From assembly GCF_021018895.1 (NCBI RefSeq), contig NC_079379.1, forward strand, positions 22,500,276 through 22,564,275: 64,000 nt of DNA, given 5' to 3'. Shown here in pieces: positions 27,542-38,399 of this stretch. How positions within the stretch are numbered: position 1 is the stretch's first letter; every line of letters begins with the position of its first letter. The notes under the pieces were generated by a model. That model had not been told where the DNA came from. It saw nothing but the letters and a program-made list of their open reading frames with translations, and did not search any database. The translations under genes were made by a program, and so were the position numbers. Origin of the DNA: Seriola aureovittata (taxonomy: Eukaryota > Chordata > Actinopteri > Carangiformes > Carangidae).

Positions 27542-27911
27542 ATGTTAGCAGCGGCACTACAACACTGTAACATCTGTACTGCCAACTCAAGCTCACAGGG
27601 AGAGGGCAATGAGAAGTTTGGTGGCAGTGGAGCAGCACTGCCTCCTGCAGAGCCCGCGGTGGATGCTAATGTTAGCACTACCGGCTCGGGCTCCGACAGA
27701 AGGTGGTTAAGCTCTTTCACATCGCCTGTGGCTGAAACAGATAAAGACGAAAATGAACCTGTTCAGAGAAGAGTGCGACAGAGGGAGAATAATAATAAAA
27801 ATAAAAAAAAACTTCTCCTGGTGTGAGATTGTGACGGATCCTGAGCTGCAGCAGATATTTGTGGATTTTTCCAGGGAGAAGCCTCCTTATGTGGAAAAAG
27901 TCAAGAACTAA
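27542..27911 (+). pseudogene. Frameshifted coding-like stretch, unrecognised
   Basis: An open frame from ATG at 27542 encodes a Ser/Gly/Pro-rich start and then a charged region ending in QRRVRQRENNNKNKKK at an AAT/A-rich run. In the +1-shifted frame, from 27813 to a stop at 27909, the text FSWCEIVTDPELQQIF then VDFSREKPPYVEKVKN continues without stops and looks like real protein. The sequence TTAAAGGAGCACTGC lies just upstream at about 27372, resembling the end of a TTAA-type element. No matching right end was found. I do not recognise the protein. It could be a decayed transposon-borne frame, a captured exon or chance. Confidence 0.3.
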
Positions 27912-28442
27912 AGGCAAACTGAGGATGACACAGAGGACGCCACTGAATCTGAAACCGTCCGAGAGTCGGACTTAAAACTACTTGATCAATGACTTCTCTT
28001 CAAAGATCAGAAGGAACTTTGGGCTGTTTTGTGTTTCCTCTCTGCAGTTTGGGGGGAAGTTTCTTTTTTTTGCAAGTGAATTTTTAAACTGCTTCTCCTG
28101 TGGTGGCAAAGTGAACAAATTTCACTATTAGGGCATTTAATCCAGGATATATACCGAGCCATCGCTTATATTAATATTGTTTGTTAGTTGATAAGTGGGC
28201 GGTGACACATACAATGGAAACGCAGGTGTGTGTAAGTACTTCCTGTGAATTCTCACAATAAAAGAACCATTTCATCCAGAGTAATTTGATTTCTTTTCTG
28301 AGTGTCGGCTAATTCACTTACAAGTGGTTCAATCTGATTACGGGTTGTGAGTCATGAAGGGGAAGGAAAGAGGATGAACAGCAGCACTAAATTTTATCAA
28401 GGGAGAGTGGCATCTGCTCAAGATGAAGCCTCCATCCCTCCA

Positions 28443-28627
<185 letters not shown>

Positions 28628-29000
28628 AGACAGACAGACACACAAATGTGGTTTTCTCTGATCATGTGTGATCAGAGGAAAACCGAGGACCCACGGGTGC
28701 CTCGGACACGAAACGGCCGCTCTTTTATGTAACCCCGCGTTCCTGTGCAGGTGTCACACCGTTTACCAGCCGGGGCGACTAAAGGGAGAAGCCTTACATC
28801 ACCCCTGACCCCCGCCGCTGTTCTTATATAGTATATCAGCAGCCGGTCGACCGTGGAGATGTGAAGTCAGCATCAAAGATGGGACGAGCAGAGCTGAAAG
28901 CCAGAAGCTCCAAAGCTTGAAAAGAATGATAAATTGCATGGCGACGCATGAGCAGACATGTACGCAAGCACACACAAACATTTATTACTACACTTAGATA

Positions 29001-29041
29001 TACACACACAAACACACACACACACACACACATACACACAT
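29001..29041 (+). repeat. (CA)n microsatellite
   Basis: About 40 bp of CA with AAA and TA interruptions. Confidence 0.93.
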
Positions 29042-29332
29042 ACGTACAAGATCACCAACAATGACCTGTCAAATGAGAAATAATAAATATAAAAGCCAAA
29101 AGGGTGCTGGATGGTGAAGCACGGTGGTACATAAACATCCTGTTGAGGGCGGCCGTGGAGCGGCTGAAGGTGATCTGATTGACACCGGTTCAGTCATCGG
29201 GCGCGGCAGCATATGGAGTCACGCTTGGCCTGGCTCACTGGATTTCACACATGGATTCAAGTCCAGTAAGCATGATGAAATGCTTGATTCTCCACTAATT
29301 TCACCCACCAGGCTTGCATACACCAGCAGTTC

Positions 29333-29333
<1 letters not shown>

Positions 29334-29386
<53 letters not shown>
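29334..29386 (+). repeat. (CA)n microsatellite
   Basis: About 53 bp of uninterrupted CA. Confidence 0.97.
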
Positions 29387-29391
<5 letters not shown>

Positions 29392-29984
29392 GCAAACAAA
29401 CAGAACTTTATATCTTGACCTTCCGGGGGTGGAACAGAATTTTACACCGAGGCACATTTACTTGATCACTGTGGTTCTTGTTGTTCTTTGGTATTTTTGG
29501 ACTCGTATAGAAAACACGAGTCTTTGAGCAGAGAGTGCAAACTAAAACTAATCACTGTGAGGTTTCATTTATATCAATATACACATATGTTTCCATCTAA
29601 AGTGTACATTTTGACTAGTGGCCTTACCTTTACATAATAGGTCTGTAAGTGTTTTTTTACATCAAGTTAAATAAATCACACAGCTCGTTTGAATATACTT
29701 GAAAGCATGAGCCCAAATTACCTCGAATTGCTGATTTTTAATTTCCCAGAGTTCAAGGTGACAAATCTCAAAGTGTCTAAACAAAAGTCTAAAAAGATAT
29801 AGTCTATAGAGAAAGTCCAACGCTGATGAAATTACACAGAGGAGAAGAAAATCCTCATGTTTGAAAAGTTAGAAGCAGAGAATGTTTGACATTTTACTTG
29901 GGTAATTAATTTAATTGATCATCAAAACAGAGTATTTACCATATATAGATAATCCCCCCCCCCCCATAACAGCTGGATAAATTG

Positions 29985-30292
29985 TTAAAAATGACTTTAG
30001 TAAAGCTTTAGTTAGGTTTAGCTACAAAAACAATTCGGTTCTGCTCAGGGAATGATCCATGATTTGGGGTTGAAGTAAGTTTAAAGGACGTTCGTCGTCG
30101 TCACGGTTACAATAATAAACACATGGTTAAGGCTGAGCTGTATTGTCGACCCATTCATCGACCCCAGACCCGCCGTAGAGCGTCACCTGACTCATAAACA
30201 TGTCGTTTTCAGGCATTTTGCTGAAAGGACTGATGTTGTCCGACACCGACCGTTAGATGCAGCTCAACGATAAAACATAACTATGGGTCATA
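29985..30292 (-). repeat. Dispersed repeat family A, copy 3 (reverse)
   Basis: Read on the minus strand it starts GTTATGACCCATAGTTATG and continues to TTATTATTGTAACCGTGACG and AAACCTAACTAAAGC. These are the same landmarks in the same order as at 12266-12540. The middle, where the other copies have the GGCGAC..CTGGTGGC block, is different or expanded. Confidence 0.55.
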
Positions 30293-31704
30293 ACGGGGCA
30301 CTTGCAAAAATGACCGATGGGGTTGTTTGTTTTTGTTTTTTTATAGGAGGACAGTCTCTCTTTGCAACGAGCACTCAGTCTGTATTTGCAGTAGAGAGGA
30401 GCCTGTGCTCAGTGCAGCCGTCAAAACGTTTCCAGGTTAAATGTGGCAGTTTTTTAAACAAAATTCTTTCAAAAGACATGTAGGTTTAATGTAAATATCT
30501 GGTTCACTGACCCCTGCCAGCTGCTACTTTCACAAACATTACGCATACCTGTAAAATACATACTGACATTTTTCACCCTCCTCAAACTAGAGGAACTTCT
30601 TTCCTTGAAAAGTTCAGCCCCACTTTTCTTTTCTTTTTGAATGAACACATAAAATATGCACAGTTATTAAATTATATAATATATGCACAATAATTCAAAA
30701 GCCAAAGTTTATATTTCAATACTTTCTTTGAACATGGCCAGTCCTCTAAAGAGATGTGACTGAAGTCTAAAAAGCCACGAGGCAAAGCGCTCGACCAACT
30801 GTTGCACTCCCAATCGGCCTGTCTCGCCGCAGCTCATAAAAAGCTGCCTGGGAGCTCAGACAGAGCTGTGCATTTTACATGACTGGTAATTAGGAAGACG
30901 AATACAAAACTCAGTTTTCCCTGGGGTCAGGTTCTTAATGGACCAGATCATTTGGCCATCAGTTAGAGACAGGAGGCCCGCGGTGCCACATCACAGTGTT
31001 TGCGCTGACAGAGCAGCGACAGGTCGTCAGGGACAAGACGTACGGCGCCGACTTGTCTTTTCTATGTCTTCTATATACGGGGACATCCAGGATTTCGGGA
31101 GCCAAATGCTAAATAAGAGTTGGTGTTGCTGGCAGGAGGAGGTGTCCCCTTGCCTGTTGCAACTACAGACTAAAAATGTGCCATAAAAGCGCTGCGCTGA
31201 CTTCCTGCCAACGCTATAAGTGCAAAGCAGGCTCGCAGGTTTGCTGACTCTCACAGGAAATCAAGCACGCCCTTTCACAATTAACTCAAATACTAACATT
31301 CATACGAGCGAATCTTTAAGGTTTCATTTGATGAGTTTCAGATACCCGGCAGCCGACTCCTACAGGAAATGTTAATCACAATGCAAATAATTAAAAACCA
31401 AAATAAAAACCTCACATGCAAATCATATCACTCAACATTTGCGGGAGTTCTGCAGAAAGAAAAAAGGGTGAATTATACACTCTATTATCATGAGTGTAAT
31501 GACAATCCTGCTCGAGAAAGAATGAAGCACATAATTACATCTGGGGCTTATCGAACCAGCCAGCAGCAGGCCGTGCTGCATCTCTGCCGATAGTCAGAAA
31601 ACAGTGATGGGATGGAAGCAGATGCAGTATCCACAGAGGCGACCGACAAAAAGTCGTCCGCCAATCCCCGTGGGTTCCCACACCAGAATCAGCTTCTCAG
31701 TGAC

Positions 31705-31751
31705 ACCCCCCCCCCACCCTCCCCACCCTCCCCACCCCCTCCCCAAACCCC
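31705..31751 (+). repeat. C-rich tract (G-run array on the transcript strand)
   Basis: Repeated CCACCCTCCC units after a C10 run. The minus strand, which is the TRAPPC9 RNA sense, has seven or more G-runs of three or more, a pattern able to form G-quadruplexes. Confidence 0.85.
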
Positions 31752-32321
31752 ATCCATCTTCCTATTTCTCCTGATGTTTCCCCCTGTCATCTATCACCGA
31801 GGCACGAGGGAGATATGCTTCATATTGTCGTAGCCTGAAGATAACAGGCAGCCGTATACAGATAAACTGGGAGAAAAAGAAAAAAAGGCGGGGGAAGGAG
31901 CACAGCTGTCGTTTGCAGCTGTAGCTTCAAACACCAATCAAGCGCAGATTGCGAACTGAATACAGGTAAATGAAGCACTCTGAGATTAAAAAAAAAACGG
32001 CTTGCAGGAATAAAAATGTTGGTAAACAGCCAGGAAATTGTGGCAGCACTGGGTGTGTTGGTTTACTGTGCGTTTGAGGAGGGGCCTTCCTGATGATGAT
32101 TACGCCTTTTGATTAGTCTTAATTATCTCACTCTTCCCCATCTCTCCTCTTCACAGACTTCACAACCTCCAGGCGAAGACACTTACAGCCAAATAAAAAA
32201 CAACCTTTCCAAGACCTGATGCCCAAAATATAAAAATAGACGTAGAGATTGACAGATAGTTTCATGCTACACAGAGCTCACCACCCCGAGAGGACGGATG
32301 GGATATTTAGTCCATTTGTTG

Positions 32322-32363
32322 CCCCCCCCACACCCCCCACCCCCCCACCCCCCCCCCACCCCC
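32322..32363 (+). repeat. C-rich tract (second G-run array on the transcript strand)
   Basis: Five runs of five to ten C separated by CA or A. On the minus strand these are consecutive long G-runs. It lies 0.6 kb from a similar tract. Confidence 0.85.
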
Positions 32364-32623
32364 GTGGAGACAGTTATGTTAAATAAGGCCAAATCTTTCA
32401 CAGAGGGAGCTGGCTGTCAAAATCCCCAAAAGGAGGATGTTTCCAGTGGCACAGAAGAGAAGCAGCTCGGTGATAGGGAGCTGCACTGAGGTGACCCCGG
32501 TGAGGCTGGGAAACTTTTGGGAGAGAGCTATACATTCATTTAAGTAAGGTCTGGATACGTTTCTGGAGTATCAATATATAAAGGTTTGCTTATGGTCCAT
32601 TGAGTGGTGGGTGGCCGAGCTTT

Positions 32624-33287
32624 CTACTTCCTCCATGTAGAGGTTGGCCACCATTCGAACCCATTCGTGCATGGGATAGCTTCTCCAGGACGAGGAGAGA
32701 GACTTTTGCAAAATATCTTATTGCCCTTTTTCTTGTAGCCGCTGGTGAGGTCTCGCCTCAGTGCCTCATATGTATTAGTGTCACTGATGGTTGGACCCTG
32801 GGGTTGAAAGGGCTGGTGCCTTCGCATTGGAAAGGACCTACTTTCAACCTAGAGGTGTTCTGCTTCCGTTTTCCTGATGTTGTTTTTTCTGATGGTTGAT
32901 TCTGCTGCCGTGATGAGGTCACCTATTGGTAAATACCTCGGTGTGATGGGCAAACTTAATCGTTTGGCTACGACCTCTTTCTCTGTTTGGGTAAGTTTCC
33001 TGTCTGACAGGTTCTTCACCCGTCCTCCTGTGTGGTATTACCTTTCTTTTGCCTACGCGAAAGTCTTTCTGTTCTCCTGGTGCTGCTGGTTCACGATTGT
33101 AAGGTTTTAGAAATTTCATGTCTGTTTTTATCTTGCTCTCGGCGTGTCGAGACAGTTGTGCCTCAGCGAGCACGGGGGTGTAGGATGTGATGTCAGTTCC
33201 TGGAGCAAACAGTGGAGCTTTTTCATTCAACCCTTCAATAATGAAATGGACCAGTCTCACTCTCTCATTCAGCAGCTGGTTCTGCAC
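32624..33287 (-). pseudogene. Decayed coding remnant, unrecognised (possibly transposon-borne)
   Basis: Two neighbouring minus-strand frames look like one broken protein. The first (33287-32919) contains NERVRLVHFIIEGLNEKAPL, SYTPVLAEAQLSRHAESKIK and a basic tail rich in RRTGEEPVRQ and NRERGRSQ. Past the stop at 32921-32919 the same frame continues as PHHGSRINHQKKQHQENGS. The second (32827-32624) contains SDTNTYEALRRDLTSGYKK and FCKSLSPRPGEAIP, and ends in WWPTSTWRK and a stop. Codon choice and residue mix look protein-like, unlike most frames here. I cannot name the family; a gag- or ORF1-like product of a retroelement is a guess. One stop and one frame change mark it as dead. Confidence 0.45.
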
Positions 33288-33502
33288 TTTCTCTAGGAGT
33301 CTTCGGCTTCACAGGTCCGTTCACAAAGGGCCTGTCAAGTGTTTTCTGCTCAATGGATTATTTTGTCTGTTGCAGTGAAGAGCGCTCCACGCTTCTCCGA
33401 GCGCTCGCACCATCATATACAACAGACAACAGCAAGATGTTTCGGGCATACTTGAAGTCGTCTCATAGACTGAATGAAATTATTGCTTTTTTCTTTTCCA
33501 CA

Positions 33503-33569
33503 TCTCTCTCTCTCTCTCTGTCTCTCTCCCCTCCATCTCTCTCTCTCTCTGTCTCTCTCTCTCTCTCTC
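33503..33569 (+). repeat. (TC)n microsatellite
   Basis: About 67 bp of CT units in three blocks with GT and CCC interruptions. Confidence 0.95.
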
Positions 33570-34716
33570 GGGTTAAAGCTGAATAAACACCAATAAAACA
33601 CTATTGACTTGTTTACAGCCAAAGTGAGCTTTAGCATCAATAGCAGACCTAATAAGCAACGCCCACAACGCAAGGTCCAACCAAGAAGGGGTTGATCCAT
33701 ATTTTTGCACTATGTCTGATCTATGGTGGAAATAAAAGACTAATTGGGTGCTATGTAATTAGACACTCAAACATGCTGGAGTTCACTCACACATAAAAAA
33801 AACAAATATATGTAAACACACTGTATATAAACATAGTTAAAATGACTTTCACGCTCAGTAAGCAGCTGCGTTTTAAGAGATGACTCATAAAACTGTTTGA
33901 AAATATCACATTTTAGGGGACGTCTTTGGGAAGATACAATATCCGTGTCAGATCTGATCCTCGGGGTCGTGATCTGATTGAAGATCAATGCTCCATTCAA
34001 CATTGATTCTCCATTCAATAAAGATGCTGCAGCTTAACTATGTTATGTTTTATATATCACAGAGCATTAAAACCAACAGAAAATCTATTTGTGGGGAAAG
34101 AACAAAAGAAGAAAAACCTGAAGTATTAACCAACTATATTAAATAATCACTTAAGCCATCAAGTTCACACTAAATTGATTATAACTGTTACTTCTCAAAA
34201 CTTTATCACTTCATACGTGCTTCCTCTAGTACTAAACTCTTTTCGTTAATCAAATTATATATATTTTCTAATTCAGTACTTTTTCTTTTTGTTTTTCTCT
34301 CTCACATTAAAATATATTATTTTAAGAACGCAAAGAGAATAATGATCATTATATGCGAGTGTTATCGTGCATTAAATCATCAAATAAAAGGAAAAAATGA
34401 AATTGATATGCGCACTATAACCAATGTAATATATAATATATAATCAAAAAAACTTCCAGATGCTTGTTTTTGCTGAGAGTGATGCAGATGTCTCGTCCTC
34501 TACACTCCTGGCAGACATTAACATTATCATTCATTAACATAGAAACAACAATGGTATTAATGTACAAGAATCAACTTTTTCTCAACCTCCCAAAGATATG
34601 TTTTAAAGTGTAAAAGATTTTTATCTTCATAAGGGATGAAGCTGAAATGGAAGTGAGTTATTTCCATACTGCAACCCCACAAGAGAAAAACAACAAAGAT
34701 CTATTTATTATCTATT

Positions 34717-34816
<100 letters not shown>

Positions 34817-35396
34817 CAATAAACAGCTCATTTAAAAATATAAGAATATGAACTGTCCATGATGGGATGGAGCTCCAAGGCAAGCGGAGGTTGTGGGAAC
34901 ATAGATACACGCTCCTGAAATGTCAATTGTATACACTGCATGTATGAAGTGTATAATGATGTTGGTGGAAATCGGATGGAGAAGCCACATCCAGTGGAAA
35001 ATGTCCAAAAAAAAAAAAAACAGATGGGGGTCCAAACCTGAACTGCTGAAGTAACTCTGTCGGTGCAGATGAGATGTGCCTGCGGTGGTGCAGAGACACG
35101 CAACCAGAGACTCGGATTATGCTGATGTCATTTAGAAAAGGGTCACGAAACAGCCAGGTTTGATTATGATCAAAATCAAAATCACTCCTAGCGTTCGGTT
35201 AGGTACAAACGTGACATCCTTGTAAAACCATGTGATCTACGGAGTCAAAACTGCAAGTCTTCAGAACCTAACCCCAGCCTCTATAGGCACCGTATCAGCA
35301 GCTCAGTCAATAAATCAATAAAGCCTTCGTCGGCGATGCTCATTCTCTCGGAGTCACAACTGAACATAAAGTCGGTGGTGAACCAAAAGCCAAACT

Positions 35397-35415
35397 GGGG
35401 GGGGGGGGGGGGGGG
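35397..35415 (+). repeat. Poly-G run
   Basis: Nineteen consecutive G bases. Confidence 0.9.
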
Positions 35416-35718
35416 AGAAGAAGGAACGGTTTTAATCCTGAGCTCAGAAAAAGAAAATCATTTGGTTGTTCAGCTGGAGTTTCACACTTGAGCAGACAGC
35501 TGTGGCAGTTATAAATATCTGTATCACGAGCTGGGATCTGTGTCTGCGAGGAGAGCTGAACTGCCATCGGCGGGGCTGGGCTTCTAAAAATAGCTCGCTG
35601 GCTGGCTGGCAGGCAGGGAGCCAACTCTGCCTCTGTCTCCACTGGATTTGATTAGCCCCGAAGAAGCTCTGCCCACCCCAACAACCCCCTCAACTACAGT
35701 CCCCCCCCACCCCCGGAC

Positions 35719-35720
<2 letters not shown>

Positions 35721-35754
<34 letters not shown>

Positions 35755-35768
35755 TGTGTGTGTGTGTG
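35721..35768 (+). repeat. (TG)n microsatellite
   Basis: About 48 bp of TG with one GAG interruption. It is the only long tract in the window with GT on the plus strand, so it is CA in the TRAPPC9 transcript. Confidence 0.96.
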
Positions 35769-38111
35769 GCAGCTTGTCTTGTCTGGAGGCCTGGTTCTTT
35801 CTCGCTGCACAAAACCGCAGACGCACTCTTCATCGCTGAAAATGCTTACATCGTAACTTTTCCTAAGTGTGATCCAATTTTTGTCTTCGCTGGCGGGTTG
35901 AAGGTTAATAATCTTGGCACATGTACAGTGGTTTTATGTTTTTTTTAACAGCTATCTAAAAACAAATATAAAAAAAAACCTTGTTCAAATTATGACTCAG
36001 CAACTTTGAGTTGTGTTGTCCGACACAAAACACAACAAAGAATCAGTCACATCAAATTGAGACAAACGTTATCACCGAACTATAATTAAAAAAAAAAAAT
36101 ATTGCCCACAATCACAATTTCCCAGAAACCAAAGTTGACAACTTCAAAATGGCGGCTTTGACTGACCATCAGTCAGAAGTTTAAATATATTCAATTTGCA
36201 GTTATAAATTTGTTTTCAGATCTTTAAATTTGTTAAACTGAAACCAGACAATTTTTACTTGATAAATGACTTTTGATCGATAATCCAAAGTATTTGTGAA
36301 ATGAAATTTCAGTCGATCAACAAATTGATTAATCGGCTGATGATTTTATGCTCTGGGAAATTACACAGAAGAACATCAAACTGACAAAACTTTACGTTTA
36401 CGACAAAAACCAGAACACTTTCATTTTGCTGGTTTATAATTACAGTTCGCTATGAATTATTAATATTCACCGTAGAATTTTGTAAAAACACAGTATGATG
36501 ATGTCAATGTGACTTCAGTCATTGATAATTATGAATTATCAGTTCAAATGTCTAGTAAAAGCACCTTTTTCTTCAGATTTCAGGGACAGACTAGAGCCTG
36601 AAGGAACTCACTTTTAGAGACACTGTTAAGAGATAGTACTGCAGCATCCAGTGCAGTCATATCTTACTCATGACCACCTGAGATGGGACTATTTCATCTT
36701 ATATTTGACCAAGTTAAGAGGTGCACCTCATATCGAGAATGGTGCCCTGCGAGACCCCTGATGCTGGCAGGCGGAAGCACAGTAACAGCCTCCTCTCTCT
36801 CTGGGACTGTTTGCACAAAGATGAGTATATCCATCCACGTTCTAACAGCACACTAATCCCTGCATTGCAATAACATGGCATTACCAACAGGAGAGTAAAA
36901 TTGCACTGGATGCAGCTTAGTAGCACTTCTGTGCATTTGGTGTTTTGAAGATAATGGCTGGGTGTGTCTGAGGGGGGGTCTGCCGATTTCAGTATCATAG
37001 CTTCACTTGAAATGCCCTCGATGACATCTGTCCGGCGGAGATAGGTTCACAAGGAAGGCTAAGTGAATGAGCAGGACTGCACACTGGCCAGCTTTACAGT
37101 GACTCATGGGTAATCACAAAGGTGGGATTACTGTATCCCCGTCTTTTCTCTTACTCCCGGTCTGTCACTCAAGTTACCCATCACATAAATCCTTCAGCAG
37201 ATGGAAGTTGGGGGGTCCAAATCCTCATAAAACTCATCTCTGCAGATGCTGCTGCTGCTTCAGTGACATGCACACACACTCTCCCCCGACGACTATCACA
37301 GAAGAACTATAGATGCGGTAAAGACACGGCACTCCTTGCAGACACAATCAAATCAGAAGAGAGTGCGAGGAGATGATGTGCTCCCACTGAGGACGGGCAG
37401 GTGGAATGAGACATACGGCTGCAGTGATGAGGTGAGAGGAGTAATTGGCGGTGTCAAAGAAACCAAGTTGTGGAAGTGCCCTCACTCTCCTAGGGGGGGA
37501 TGAGTCATTGAAAATGTGTAAATAATCGGTAAAACCAACACGTCTGAGCAGCCAGACCTCCTTCACCTGCGGTGGATCCATCCCACCCTGACAGAATACA
37601 CATTTTTCAAGCCCACAGGCATTCGCAATTTGGTGGGAGGATTGAAAAACGGGTGCTAAGATTGAGCGATGAGAGGTCAGCGAGATAAACATGTTGACTC
37701 CTCCTGTGCTGATTACAGATCAGTCATGATGGATTGCACCTACTCATAGTCTGCGAGCTCAAGTATACATGCCAAGAAGTGCCCCTGCCAGGATAGCACA
37801 TAGATACTCACAGATCACAAACACAAAACAAGAAACAAAGAAAGTATGTATGGAGAAAACATAGGCAGGAACTCAAAAGAAAAACTGAGCAGTAAGAATT
37901 GCTCTAATTTGGTTTTGTTGGTCAAAAATAGGCAAATTCACACTTAATTGGCCCACCTAAGATTTAGACATGCAGGAAACACCCAGCTGTACTGCCAGCC
38001 GGTTTTGGCTTGAAGGTTTTCAATTTCCTGTGCATCTGTCTATCCATCCTCCCGGCCAAAAACAGTTTATTAGCAGCTAATACAAATTCTCTCTCATTCC
38101 ATCATGCACAT

Positions 38112-38114
<3 letters not shown>

Positions 38115-38198
<84 letters not shown>
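38115..38198 (+). repeat. (CA)n microsatellite
   Basis: About 84 bp of uninterrupted CA. Confidence 0.97.
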
Positions 38199-38202
<4 letters not shown>

Positions 38203-38378
38203 AATCAAGATCCACATAACACAGCAGCACGTCTGTTCAAAAAGTACTCTAACATATGCAGAGACAGAGCTCAACATATCAGCACTTCCTGTTAAAAATT
38301 GAATCAGGAAGGTCAGAACGCTGTCTGAGGATGAAGCTTTTGTATTGTGACAAACTTTTTTATTCTTCACTGGCTTTA

Positions 38379-38399
38379 CTGCTGCTGCTGCTGCTGCTG
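38379..38399 (+). repeat. (CTG)7 trinucleotide repeat
   Basis: Seven CTG units. In the TRAPPC9 transcript sense this is CAG. Confidence 0.95.
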
